A stretch of DNA of 64,000 nt from Litorimonas sp051251645 (GCA_051251645.1 JBPOEY010000001.1:1426001-1490000); one strand, 5' to 3'; positions 43,428-52,416 are shown, counted from the stretch's first letter. Made by a program: numbers and translations. The notes: generated by a model not told the origin, from the sequence alone.

Positions 43428-44066
43428 TTAAGACCCCAATGCCTTCAGAGCCGCTTTGACGAGATCATCCAACGCGGGATCGCCATCAAATTTGACGTAA
43501 GCGTCCGCAACAGCCCGCAGCGCCTCACTTTGGCCGATCCCCAAATTCGCGAGCGCGCTGATCGCGTCATTGCGAAGACGCATGTCTGACAGACCTTCAT
43601 TCCGCGTGTCGCCATCGACCGCGTCATCAGTGGGAGCCGTAAAGGATGAGGTAAACCCGCGCCCGACCGGAGGCGGCTTACCAGAGAGTTCTGTCGCAAT
43701 GCGTGTCGCGAGCTTTGGCCCCACGCCAGACGCGCGTGAAAAAGCCGTTTTGTCTTCGAGAGCGGCGGCGCTCATTACGTCCCCGGGGCTAAGAATATCA
43801 AGAATCGACAACGCCGCTCTAGGCCCCACGCCTTGCACAGCTTGCAAACGTTCGAACCAGGCGCGCTCTTCCTCAGTCGCAAACCCAAACAGAGTAATCG
43901 ATTGTTCCCGCACATGCGTTTCGACATGCAAGCGAACGGGTGATCCTTCGCGCATGTCACGCAACGCCCGAACGCCACAGCGCAGCAAATAGCCGACACC
44001 GCCGCAATCGACGATGGCTTCGCCCGTGCCCACCATCAGGCATGTTCCGGATATCATTCCGATCAT
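43428..44066 (-). CDS. ruvA: Holliday junction DNA-binding subunit RuvA
   Basis: This 212-residue protein begins MIGMISGTCLMVG, has HVREQSITLFGFATEEERAWF, the helix-hairpin-helix VQGVGPRAALSIL and ASGVGPKLATRIA, and a C-terminal domain III that contacts RuvB. A variable linker is rich in Asp and Thr. The length is near normal. It is the gene before ruvB. ruvC, normally adjacent, is separated here by an opposite-strand lipoprotein gene. Confidence 0.96.
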   Translation of the reverse strand: MIGMISGTCLMVGTGEAIVDCGGVGYLLRCGVRALRDMREGSPVRLHVETHVREQSITLFGFATEEERAWFERLQAVQGVGPRAALSILDILSPGDVMSAAALEDKTAFSRASGVGPKLATRIATELSGKPPPVGRGFTSSFTAPTDDAVDGDTRNEGLSDMRLRNDAISALANLGIGQSEALRAVADAYVKFDGDPALDDLVKAALKALGS

Positions 44067-44231
44067 GTCTTCACGTCCTGTGCGATTCGTTGCGCACTTC
44101 TAGCACATGGATTGATCGACAAGGGCAAGCTCATGACAAGATTGTCTCTTTTCGAGACAAGTTCCTGTTTATCTAATTTTTAAGCTACATCCGCTAATCT
44201 AGCCTCTGGAAACACAAATTTGGCACCTAAA

Positions 44232-44588
44232 ATGACTATGAGAGCAATATCTGTCGTCATCCTTGGCCTCGTGAGCGCGTCGACCTTGTCCGCCTGTTCA
44301 ACCTCGCCTGACACAATGCGTTATACGGGCGATCCCTGTAATCCCTATGCCTGTGCGCCTATGCCAATGCCCGTTCAAAACCCCTGTTGCTACGCGCCTC
44401 AACCCGTGATGTATGCGCCGCCACCAGCGCCGATTGTGGTCGAGCCGCCCGTTTACGTCGAACCGGAACCGCCGGCTCCCGTTTATGTTGAGCCACCGGT
44501 TTATATTCCACCGCCTCCACCGCCCGTTGTGATGGGTTATCCAGAATCGCCCGCGCCGCCCCCGGTTTATCTGCCGATGCGAAAATAG
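44232..44588 (+). CDS. Proline-rich lipoprotein on the strand opposite ruvA and ruvC
   Basis: This protein of about 118 residues begins MTMRAISVVILGLVSASTL and ends its signal at the lipobox LSAC. The mature part has Cys-containing YACAPMPMP and CCYAP stretches. It then consists of tandem Pro/Val/Tyr/Glu repeats (VEPPVYVEPEPPAPVYVEPP), which suggest a periplasm-spanning or wall-interacting rod. ATG 44232 is preferred over TTG 44220. It is inserted between ruvA and ruvC, facing ruvC tail to tail. Function unknown. Confidence 0.75.
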   Translation: MTMRAISVVILGLVSASTLSACSTSPDTMRYTGDPCNPYACAPMPMPVQNPCCYAPQPVMYAPPPAPIVVEPPVYVEPEPPAPVYVEPPVYIPPPPPPVVMGYPESPAPPPVYLPMRK

Positions 44589-44590
44589 GC

Positions 44591-45076
44591 CTACCGAATG
44601 CGCGGATGATTGGCGTGCGTGATCGCAATGGCAAGCGCGTCCGCCGCATCGCCCGCTTTCACATTCGCCCCAGGCAGCAACAGGTTCATCATATGCGCGA
44701 CCTGCGCTTTATCGGCGGCCCCCGTACCCACCACAGATTTCTTGACGAGCTTCGCAGCATATTCCCCCACGATCAGCCCGGACTGCGTCGCCGCTAAGAT
44801 ACAGGCTGCTCGCGCCTGACCGAGTTTTAGCGCGCTCATCGCATTATCCTTCATAAAGGCTTCTTCGACGCCGGCCTCACTGGGTTGATAGGCCTCAATC
44901 GCCGCTTGGGCTTCAACGAAAAGGAACGACAAACGGCTCACCAAGGGCTCTTTGCGCGGGGGTCGAATGACCCCGTGTGCGACATGGCGCGTCTTATTGC
45001 CCACCACATCAATCACACCCCACCCGCAGGCGACAATAGAAGGATCGAACCCGATGATACGGCGCGGCTTGGTCAT
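44591..45076 (-). CDS. ruvC: Holliday junction resolvase RuvC
   Basis: This 161-residue endonuclease has the RNase-H-like active site: IIGFDPSIVACGWGV with the first Asp, Glu in AGVEEAFMKDN, and the C-terminal DAADALAIAITHA acidic pair. The start at ATG 45076 (MTKPRRIIGFD) is chosen; an upstream extension to 45109 adds nonconserved residues. It cuts Holliday junctions moved by RuvAB. It is separated from ruvA by about 520 bp that hold an opposite-strand gene. Confidence 0.95.
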   Translation of the reverse strand: MTKPRRIIGFDPSIVACGWGVIDVVGNKTRHVAHGVIRPPRKEPLVSRLSFLFVEAQAAIEAYQPSEAGVEEAFMKDNAMSALKLGQARAACILAATQSGLIVGEYAAKLVKKSVVGTGAADKAQVAHMMNLLLPGANVKAGDAADALAIAITHANHPRIR

Positions 45077-45162
45077 TCTATGACCGTAGAGTTGCCGCGG
45101 TGTCGCCACAATCGAAACCGACAGCCGACATACAAATATCGAAAGACCCGGGGTGAAATACG

Positions 45163-45900
45163 ATGAGACGGCTGACAGTTCTTCTGAGTGGGCTTGCCCT
45201 CACCGCTTGTGCAACAACCCAGATGACGTCGGGCGCGGCGTATAATGCGCGCACGCTGTCCGCGAGTTATGCCACAAATTCCACCATCGATGCAGAGATC
45301 GCTGACATTGCCGCCATTGAGCCCAATTTAAGCTTCCCCGCCCGGATTGGGATCGCTTACATTCAAAACGGTCAGCTACAAGCCGTGCCAAGCGACCATT
45401 TGCAATCATGGTCTCCCCTCGTCGAAAAGCTGCAGCCCGATTTAGGCGAAATCGTCCCGATAAGCCCGCTCATTACGCAAATGGTCGCTCAATCAAATCG
45501 CGACATTAACCGCGCCGATATCATCAATAATATTCGCCGCGGCGCCGCGCGCCAGCATGTGGATTACGTGTTGATCTATGAAGTGGCGCAAACGAACGAG
45601 GATAAACGCAGCAACGCGCTGTCGGTGACAGATTTATCCATCATTGGCCTTTTCATTATCCCGTCTCGCAATATTGAAGTCGAAGCCACGGCCTCGGCCA
45701 TCTTCCTCGACGTCCGCAATGGTTACCCTTACGGCACCGCCACAGGACTCGCGATAAAAGACGGGCTGACGAGCGCGACCAAAACCGGCAGCAAGCGCCG
45801 AAAATTGCAAGACCGCGCAGAAATCGCGGCGGTCGATGCCCTCGCGGCAGATGTCGAAACCATGTTCGATGATTTGATTGCAGACCGCGTCACAGACTAG
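45163..45900 (+). CDS. Predicted lipoprotein of unknown function
   Basis: This 245-residue protein has a short lipoprotein signal with lipobox LTAC (Cys16). The mature domain contains PARIGIAYIQNGQLQAVPSDH, INNIRRGAARQHVDYVLIYEV and a hydrophobic stretch near SIIGLFIIPSRNIEVEA. This resembles the uncharacterised GNA1162/CsgG-like assembly-lipoprotein shape, but I do not assert the family. It is divergent from ruvC and upstream of dnaB by 114 bp. Confidence 0.75.
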   Translation: MRRLTVLLSGLALTACATTQMTSGAAYNARTLSASYATNSTIDAEIADIAAIEPNLSFPARIGIAYIQNGQLQAVPSDHLQSWSPLVEKLQPDLGEIVPISPLITQMVAQSNRDINRADIINNIRRGAARQHVDYVLIYEVAQTNEDKRSNALSVTDLSIIGLFIIPSRNIEVEATASAIFLDVRNGYPYGTATGLAIKDGLTSATKTGSKRRKLQDRAEIAAVDALAADVETMFDDLIADRVTD

Positions 45901-46014
45901 TTTAGCCCTACTTATCCCCATTATTCACGCTGTTCGAATGCTGTGAAAATGTATAAGTTTATTTTGCTCCTCGCGTTCGTTTGCACCTCCCCCGAGGTGT
46001 GACAGAGGCGGGCT

Positions 46015-47538
46015 ATGAATGATATGCCCGACATGCCTGACTACGCCCCGATGGACGATCCGATGATGGACGGGTTTGAGACGGAACTCGACACGACGCC
46101 GCATAGTATGGAAGCCGAACAGGCGCTGCTCGGCGCGCTGCTCTATGACAATGAGATCTACCACCGCGTCAGCTCCATCGTCGAAGCCAAGCACTTCTAC
46201 AATCCCGTGCACGTCAATATGTACCGCGCGATGGCGAGCCTGATTGAGCATGGCAAACTGGCCGATGCCATCGTCATCAAAAACCGGTTCGCGAAAGACG
46301 ACGCCTTGTCCGATATTGGCGGCGTTGAATATCTCGCGCTCTTGCTCGAACAAGCCCCGCCGGGCTCCACCGCGCCAGAATATGCCAAGCTTATCTTCGA
46401 CATGGCGATGCGGCGCGAGCTGATCCGTCTCGGCGATGCGATGACGGAACTTGCCAAGGATCAGAACAGCGAAGACGATGCGTCCAAGCAGATCCAGCAA
46501 GCCGAAATGCAGCTTTATAATCTCGCCGAAATTGGCGGGACGCAAACAGGCTTTGTGTCGTTCGAAGACGCGCTCATCGACTCCATCGAAATGGCGACGG
46601 CCGCCTATCAGCGAAAGGGCCAACTGTCCGGTATCGCAACTGGATTGGATGATCTTGACGCGCAACTCGGCGGCTTACACAAATCTGACCTTCTAATCCT
46701 CGCCGGACGCCCGTCGATGGGGAAATCATCGCTGGCCCTCAACATCGCCTTCCATGTCGCCAAAGCGCATAAAATCGAAAAAGACGAAAACGGGATCGAA
46801 AAAACAATCAATGGCGGCATCGTCGGCGTTTATTCGCTTGAGATGAGCAGTGAACAGCTGGCAACACGCTTGCTCGCGGAACACAGCACAGTCCCATCGC
46901 ACCGCATTCGGCGCGGTGACATCAATCCCGAACAATATGAGCAACTCCGCGATGCGGCCGACGAAATCAGCCGCATCCCGCTGCATATTGACGATACGGG
47001 CGGCTTGTCGATTGGGGCCATGGCGGCGCGCGCGCGGCGGCTTAAACGTATGAAAGGCCTCGACCTAATCGTGGTCGATTACCTACAGCTTCTTACGGGC
47101 GGCGCGGCGATGAACTCCTCGACCAACCGGGTTCAGGAAGTGACCATGATTACGCAGGGTCTGAAAGCGCTAGCCAAAGAACTTAACGTCCCTGTCCTCG
47201 CCCTCGCGCAGCTCTCCCGCCAAGTCGAACAACGCGATGATAAACGCCCGCAGTTGTCGGACTTACGCGAATCCGGCTCTATCGAGCAGGATGCCGACGT
47301 CGTCATGTTTATCTACCGCGACGAATATTATCTCGCCCGCGAACAACCGGATGATGATGATCCCGAAGCGGTGATGAAGTGGCAAGCCAAGATGGATAAT
47401 TCCGTCGGCAAGGCCGAAGTCTTGATCCAAAAACAGCGCCACGGTCCCATTGGCTCTGTGATGCTCAGCTTTACGCCGGAACTAACAAAGTTTGGCAATT
47501 TGGCGAACGATGAGGGTGGCGGATATACAGAGTTTTAG
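46015..47538 (+). CDS. dnaB: Replicative DNA helicase DnaB
   Basis: This 507-residue hexameric helicase has the N-terminal domain beginning PHSMEAEQALLGALLYDNE. The RecA-like domain has Walker A GRPSMGKSSLALN, Walker B LIVVDYLQLL and the late LSDLRESGSIEQDADVVMF motif. It lacks an intein; the extra loop near the IEKDENGIEK stretch is an ordinary alphaproteobacterial insertion. RBS AGAGGCGGG precedes ATG 46015. Transcription may end before the palindromic element downstream, although no clear terminator was seen. Confidence 0.97.
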   Translation: MNDMPDMPDYAPMDDPMMDGFETELDTTPHSMEAEQALLGALLYDNEIYHRVSSIVEAKHFYNPVHVNMYRAMASLIEHGKLADAIVIKNRFAKDDALSDIGGVEYLALLLEQAPPGSTAPEYAKLIFDMAMRRELIRLGDAMTELAKDQNSEDDASKQIQQAEMQLYNLAEIGGTQTGFVSFEDALIDSIEMATAAYQRKGQLSGIATGLDDLDAQLGGLHKSDLLILAGRPSMGKSSLALNIAFHVAKAHKIEKDENGIEKTINGGIVGVYSLEMSSEQLATRLLAEHSTVPSHRIRRGDINPEQYEQLRDAADEISRIPLHIDDTGGLSIGAMAARARRLKRMKGLDLIVVDYLQLLTGGAAMNSSTNRVQEVTMITQGLKALAKELNVPVLALAQLSRQVEQRDDKRPQLSDLRESGSIEQDADVVMFIYRDEYYLAREQPDDDDPEAVMKWQAKMDNSVGKAEVLIQKQRHGPIGSVMLSFTPELTKFGNLANDEGGGYTEF

Positions 47539-48450
47539 GGACACAGAAAATTGACCCGAGGAATCAATTTTCAAGGAACCGAGAGGCGAAGTCGAACGGC
47601 TGGTCGGCCTTATTCCTGTTCCTTAAAATCCGCTCATCCCGACGAAAGTCGGGATCCAGTGGTAAGAAGCACATCCAAACTTCGAAGCTGGCTGACTGCT
47701 GGATCCCGACTTTCGTCGGGATGAGCGGTATGAGGAGAGAACTCCGCGTGATTCTAAACGTATGCAGTCCCGAACATTTTGCCGTCGACTTCTAAACCTG
47801 CACCCAGCGTGATTGGGCGGCCTATGCAACTTCGGTTGAATCTGCATCGGCGATATTCGAGAGAACCGTTAGAGTGAAGTATGATCCGATAGGCCCGCGT
47901 TTATCTCAATCACAAACCCATCCCCCATCACATTTCTCACAACCCCATCCCCGCTTACCCAAACCATGGTCTGTTAGCCTCACCCGCTTCGGACACGAGA
48001 GAGGCATTATTCTCAGGCTGGCGGGGGTTTGGTGGGCTGGACGATGGGCGAGGTAATGCGGCGCGCATGGTTCCATCCGGCGGAACGACTGATGACGATT
48101 AGCGGATGAGAACGAGCGGATTAACGGCGAGATTTACACCTCGTCGCCGTGCGCCTTCGCGACATCGGGCGGTTGGCGGGTATAGGACCGAAAGTCCTGT
48201 GTCCCGTCTCATCGTCACCGGCGTGAGCTCATAGCGGGCCGTCGGGGCACGGCGTTCTTGATCGGGTGTGCCTACTAAGCGCGCGGGCTCTGCCTTGTGT
48301 AAATCGGTTCTAAATATCTCTATCCGTCACAGGGTAGACCCCGCGCTCGTGTCACTCACGACGTAACGACAGTTTGCCGCGACCCTTGATGTCCGGTCGA
48401 ACGTCAATCTGTGCCTTGACTCTTTCTCCTATCCGATTATCCGGCGCGTG
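47539..48450. other. Long noncoding region between dnaB and serC
   Basis: About 0.9 kb with no ORF that looks real on either strand; frames seen there lack conserved protein character. It contains the second palindromic element (47630-47728) near its left end. The interval 48060-48420 is GC-rich and rich in short inverted repeats (for example GCCG...CGGC near 48240), which might be an unrecognised small RNA. No RNase P, SRP or 6S signature was recognised. Confidence 0.4.
47630..47728. repeat. Palindromic repeat element, copy 2 (intergenic)
   Basis: The left arm CGCTCATCCCGACGAAAGTC continues GGGATCCAG, and the right arm is its reverse complement, ending GGATGAGCGG. The central spacer is about 38 bp. 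Each arm is itself a hairpin (ATCCCGAC-GAAA-GTCGGGAT), so the whole can fold as two arm hairpins or as one long stem. It matches copy 1 within pdhC at 12561-12632, where the arms and a shorter spacer are in frame. Confidence 0.92.
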
Positions 48451-48502
48451 GGCCACGCCTCCCCACTGAGGCGCACTTCGCTGGTGTATAAAAACGCACC
48501 GT
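48451..48502 (+). ncRNA. serC leader RNA element
   Basis: Two adjacent hairpins lie directly upstream of serC: CGCCTC-CCCACT-GAGGCG (48456-48473) and GGTG-N10-CACC (48483-48500). This matches the known alphaproteobacterial serC RNA motif, a two-hairpin leader found before serC. It is thought to be regulatory, with ligand unknown. The serC ribosome site GGAG (48504-48507) follows at once, so structure could control initiation. Confidence 0.75.
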
Positions 48503-48515
48503 TGGAGACATTGTG

Positions 48516-49679
48516 ATGAGTATTTTTCCGAAACCGGACGCCCGTCCGGTCGACCCGCGTTTTTCTGCGGGCCCCACGCGTAAACGTCCCGGTTGGACCT
48601 TAGACGCGCTCTCTGATGCGGCTCTGGGCCGCTCCCACCGCTCCGCGATTGGCAAAGCCAAGCTCAAAGAGGTCATCGACCTCACACGCGAAGTCCTGCA
48701 AGTTCCTGATGATTATCGCATTGGTATTGTTCCCGCCTCCGACACAGGCGCGGTTGAAATGGCCATGTGGACGATGCTCGGGCCAAAGCCTGTTATTGTC
48801 GCGGCATGGGAAAACTTTGGTCAGGCGTGGATCGTCGATGCCGACAAGCAACTGCCCCTGGACGACCTCACTTTGCTCACAGCTGACTATGGTCATCTGC
48901 CCGATTTCTCCGCCTATGATGGCTCGCAAGACCTCGTCTTCACCGCCAATGGCACGACGTCTGGCGTAAAAGTTGCGGATTACGGGTTCATCCCCGATGA
49001 CCGCGAGGGCGTGACCATTTGCGACGCGACATCCGCCGTTTATGCGCAAGAGCTCCCATGGGAGAAGCTGGATGTTGTCACCTATTCTTGGCAGAAAATC
49101 ATGGGCGGAGAAGCCGCGCACGGTATGATTATTCTAAGCCCCCACGCTGTCAAACGGCTGGAGAACTACAACCCGTCTTGGCCCTTGCCGAAAATCTTTC
49201 GCATGACGAAAGGCGGAAAGCTGATTGAAGGCATCTTCAAAGGCGAGACGATTAACACGCCGTCCCTGCTTTGCGCCGAAGACCATCTTGACGCCCTAAA
49301 ATGGGTTCAAGAGAATGGTGGCTTGCAAGGCATGCACGACCGTGCCGATGCCAATGCCCAAACGATTTGGGACTGGGTCGAGACCCGCGATTGGATTGCG
49401 AACCTGTGCGAAGATGATGAGAAACGCTCAAACACGGGCGTCTGCTTGAAAATCGTCGATCCGCGCGTGGCCGCCCTTCCCTTGGAAGACCAAGCCGCTT
49501 TTGCCAAATCGATCGTGACACTCCTATCCGATGAAGGTGTCGCGCTTGATTTCGGCGCCTACCGCACGGCCCCTCCTGGCTTCCGCCTATGGGTGTCCGG
49601 TCTGTGTGAGCACAGCGATGTGGTCGCCGTTCTGCCTTGGCTCGATTGGGCCTTCGAAACTCTGATCGCGGAGCTGTAA
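48516..49679 (+). CDS. serC: Phosphoserine aminotransferase SerC
   Basis: This 387-residue PLP enzyme converts 3-phosphohydroxypyruvate to phosphoserine. The PLP lysine region is VVTYSWQKIMGGEAAHGMI, and conserved FSAGPTRKRPGW and PSLLCAEDHL segments are present. It belongs to the longer alphaproteobacterial/plant-unlike SerC group (AGPTRKRPGW). ATG 48516 sits 8 bp after GGAG and is preferred over GTG 48513. It is preceded by the serC leader and followed at once by serA. Confidence 0.95.
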   Translation: MSIFPKPDARPVDPRFSAGPTRKRPGWTLDALSDAALGRSHRSAIGKAKLKEVIDLTREVLQVPDDYRIGIVPASDTGAVEMAMWTMLGPKPVIVAAWENFGQAWIVDADKQLPLDDLTLLTADYGHLPDFSAYDGSQDLVFTANGTTSGVKVADYGFIPDDREGVTICDATSAVYAQELPWEKLDVVTYSWQKIMGGEAAHGMIILSPHAVKRLENYNPSWPLPKIFRMTKGGKLIEGIFKGETINTPSLLCAEDHLDALKWVQENGGLQGMHDRADANAQTIWDWVETRDWIANLCEDDEKRSNTGVCLKIVDPRVAALPLEDQAAFAKSIVTLLSDEGVALDFGAYRTAPPGFRLWVSGLCEHSDVVAVLPWLDWAFETLIAEL

Positions 49680-49680
49680 G

Positions 49681-51255
49681 ATGCCTAAAGTACTTATCGC
49701 GGACAAAATGTCCAACCGCGCCGTCGAAGTTTTCAAAGCGCGCGGCGTTGATGTCGATGTCATCACAGGTCTGTCCAAAGACGAGTTGATGAACATTATC
49801 GGCGAGTATGACGGCCTTGCGGTTCGTTCCTCTACACGTCCGGATGCCGAAATCATCGGCCAAGCGACGAATTTGAAAGTCATCGGTCGAGCCGGGATTG
49901 GTGTCGATAATATTGACATTAAATCCGCTACAGATCGCGGCGTTGTCGTCATGAACACTCCGTTTGGCAATGCCATCACAACGGCCGAACACGCCATTGC
50001 GATGCTCTTCGCTGCCGCGCGTCAAATTCCAAAAGCGTCAGAACGCACACAGAATGGCGAATGGCCGAAGTCAGATTACGAAGGCACAGAGCTGTTTAAC
50101 AAAACGCTCGGCGTTATTGGTTGCGGCAATATCGGTGCGCTCGTCGCGGAACGCGCCCTCGGTTTAAAAATGAAGGTCATCGCCTTTGACCCGTATTTGA
50201 CAGAAGACCGCGCCCGCAAAATCGGCGTAGAGAAAGTCGAACTCGACACATTATTCCAACGCGCGGACGCCATCACGCTGCACACACCGCTCGTTGAAAG
50301 CACCAAAAACATCGTCAATCGCGAACGACTCGGCATGACGCGCAAGGGCGTCATTTTAGTCAATTGCGCGCGCGGTGGTTTGGTCGATGAAGAGGCGTTA
50401 AAAGACGCGTTGGAAGCGGGCCATGTGCGCGCGGCAGCTTTGGATGTGTTCGCCATTGAACCCGCCAAAGAGCATGCTTTGTTCGGCACGCCGGGCTTTA
50501 TCGCCACGCCACATCTTGGGGCATCCACCAATGAAGCACAGGAAAATGTTGCCGTGCAAGTCGCCGAACAAATGGCGGATTATCTACTCACGGGTGCAAT
50601 CAGCAACGCCATCAACACCCCGTCGATCACAGCCGAAGAAGCTCCGCGCCTTAAACCGTGGGTCGATCTTGCTGACAAATTAGGCACGATGATGGGTCAG
50701 CTTTTGCACGAACCGGCCCAAACCATCCAGATTACCTATAAGGGCGGGATCACGCAGCTAAACACCAACCCCTTGAGCGCGGCCGCGCTCGCCGGAATGC
50801 TTAAGGCTGCAATGCCGGACGTGAATATGGTCAGCGCGCCTGTGCTCGCCAAAGAACGCGGGATCGAACTGACTGAGAGCTACATGGATGAAGCGGAGCG
50901 GGCCGAAAGCCTCATCCGCCTCACCGTCGAAACTTCGAAACGTAAGTTCGCCATTGTCGGAACAATCTATCGCGGCGAACCGCGCATTGTCCGCCTCTTC
51001 GGCGTGCCTATGGACGCCGCTTTTGCGCCGCATATGATCTATGTTCGCAATGATGATAAGCCGGGCTTTATCGGCGAAATCGGACAAATCCTCGGGGATG
51101 CGAAAGTCAACATCGCGACCTTCTCACTCGGTCGCAAAGACCAAGGCGGCGAAGCCGTCTGCCTGATTAGCGTCGATGGCATTGTCAGTGACGAAACGGT
51201 CGCAACCATTCAAGCGATTGATCAAGTCAAAATTGTTGATCGGGTTACGCTTTAA
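49681..51255 (+). CDS. serA: D-3-phosphoglycerate dehydrogenase SerA
   Basis: This 524-residue enzyme catalyses the first step of serine synthesis. It has an N-terminal substrate domain and an NAD-binding Rossmann motif GVIGCGNIGALVAERA. The catalytic Arg is in NCARGGLVDEEAL, and His is near TPHLGASTNEAQENVA. A long intervening domain (about 315-450) and a C-terminal ACT domain (about 452-524, IYVRNDDKPGFIGEIGQIL) mark the large type-1 form. It follows serC by one base, giving a serine operon. Confidence 0.97.
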   Translation: MPKVLIADKMSNRAVEVFKARGVDVDVITGLSKDELMNIIGEYDGLAVRSSTRPDAEIIGQATNLKVIGRAGIGVDNIDIKSATDRGVVVMNTPFGNAITTAEHAIAMLFAAARQIPKASERTQNGEWPKSDYEGTELFNKTLGVIGCGNIGALVAERALGLKMKVIAFDPYLTEDRARKIGVEKVELDTLFQRADAITLHTPLVESTKNIVNRERLGMTRKGVILVNCARGGLVDEEALKDALEAGHVRAAALDVFAIEPAKEHALFGTPGFIATPHLGASTNEAQENVAVQVAEQMADYLLTGAISNAINTPSITAEEAPRLKPWVDLADKLGTMMGQLLHEPAQTIQITYKGGITQLNTNPLSAAALAGMLKAAMPDVNMVSAPVLAKERGIELTESYMDEAERAESLIRLTVETSKRKFAIVGTIYRGEPRIVRLFGVPMDAAFAPHMIYVRNDDKPGFIGEIGQILGDAKVNIATFSLGRKDQGGEAVCLISVDGIVSDETVATIQAIDQVKIVDRVTL

Positions 51256-51263
51256 ACAAAATC

Positions 51264-51294
51264 GGCGCCCCGGCGTTTACGCCGGGGCGTAATA
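51264..51294. terminator. Bidirectional terminator between serA and the M14 peptidase gene
   Basis: A perfect 10-bp stem CGCCCCGGCG/CGCCGGGGCG has a 4-nt loop. On the minus strand it is followed by a T-rich run (GATTTTGTTTAAA); the plus-strand side is less T-rich. It lies between two convergent stops and likely serves both. Confidence 0.8.
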
Positions 51295-52416
51295 TTAGAG
51301 CTGATCAATCACCGCCGCCATCGCATCAAGCGTGTCATTGCCAAGCTGAGCGGAGCGGTCACCATTCCAACCGCGCGCCTCATCTGGTGCGTTTGCATTA
51401 TCTTTAAACGGCATTTCCAATGTCATCGCGAGGCAGTTATACCGCGACGCGACGGCATTGGTGCAGACCGTCATGTTCGCTTTTCCGGGTGCCGTGAGCG
51501 GATATCCCACTTCAGTCTGAAAGTCTGAACTTGCCGCTTTATAAGCAGTTAGGAAAGCCGCAAGATCATCGGCCTGTTTTTGCGTATAACCCACGTTGCC
51601 TTCAGCTCCGGCAATGAAATTATACGGCAACGCCTCATCACCGTGCGCATCAAAGCAAAGAACAGGTTTATCCGCGTCCATCGCATCACGCACAAGTTTG
51701 ACTTCCGGGCTACGGGCCATCGTCGGCGTGTCCCATTCTCGATTCAAATTCGCGCCGCAGGCATTCGTCCGTAAATGCCCCCGGAAGGACCCATCCGGAT
51801 TCATGTTCGGAACGATATGGAAGGTCGCTTTGGCGAGCATGTCGATGACAACCGGGTCTTCCGAGTCCGTCAATCGCGCGATGAAACCTTCCATCCACCA
51901 TTGCGCCATGCTTTCGCCGGGATGCTGTCGCGCAATGACCCAGACCGTTTTTTCGCCCTTGCCGATGGTCAAGCAATCCATGTCCCGCCCGTCGAGCGTT
52001 TGTCCCAAAACCCTAAGCGACACCCCCTCATAGGACACCGCATCAGCAATCAAGTCGCGATGGCGCTCCATCGTATAGGGCGCAAAATAAGCGTAATGGA
52101 CAGAATCTATCTCCGGCGTGTGTTCGATAACCAATTCACCACCCTCGAAAGTCGTCGGCACGCGCAGCCAATCGTCGCGATCCTCACTCATACAGGCTTT
52201 ATAATCTGTCCACCCGGCGGGGTACGCTGACGCACCCGCGTTTTCGATCACAAGACGCAACGGCACCCCTTTTGCGCCAGCGACGCGGAAGTGGAACCAC
52301 TGATAGAAATCACTTTGATGGTCCTGCTTGATGCGGAGCCGAATGTTCTGCGGGTCAGACGCGTCAATGACCTCAATATTACCTGAGTCAAAAGCGTCAT
52401 TGATCATAATTGTCAT
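51295..52416 (-). CDS. M14 family zinc carboxypeptidase
   Basis: This 373-residue protein has an N-terminal beta domain (about 1-105) followed by the M14 catalytic domain. Zinc ligands are in ARQHPGESMAQWW (HxxE) and FDAHGDEALPYNF (His). LNREW contains the substrate Arg pattern, and the catalytic Glu is in MTLEMPFKDN. The N-domain is like that of cytosolic (Nna1/CCP-type) carboxypeptidases. ATG 52416 overlaps the NAGS-like stop by 4 bp; an upstream extension is rejected. Its place behind arginine genes is unusual and the substrate is unknown. Confidence 0.85.
   Translation of the reverse strand: MTIMINDAFDSGNIEVIDASDPQNIRLRIKQDHQSDFYQWFHFRVAGAKGVPLRLVIENAGASAYPAGWTDYKACMSEDRDDWLRVPTTFEGGELVIEHTPEIDSVHYAYFAPYTMERHRDLIADAVSYEGVSLRVLGQTLDGRDMDCLTIGKGEKTVWVIARQHPGESMAQWWMEGFIARLTDSEDPVVIDMLAKATFHIVPNMNPDGSFRGHLRTNACGANLNREWDTPTMARSPEVKLVRDAMDADKPVLCFDAHGDEALPYNFIAGAEGNVGYTQKQADDLAAFLTAYKAASSDFQTEVGYPLTAPGKANMTVCTNAVASRYNCLAMTLEMPFKDNANAPDEARGWNGDRSAQLGNDTLDAMAAVIDQL

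Noticed and set aside
42653..43459. 268-residue open frame opposite ruvB
   Set aside because: Shadow of ruvB codons; Arg/His/Gln-rich composition typical of antisense frames.
45925..46665. 246-residue open frame opposite dnaB
   Set aside because: Shadow of the N-terminal dnaB codons; no recognisable domain.
46700..46860. Possible intein in DnaB
   Set aside because: The insertion after Walker A is short and lacks splicing motifs; it is an ordinary loop of the family.
49252..50025. 257-residue open frame opposite serC-serA
   Set aside because: Spans the junction of two real genes on the other strand; no motif.
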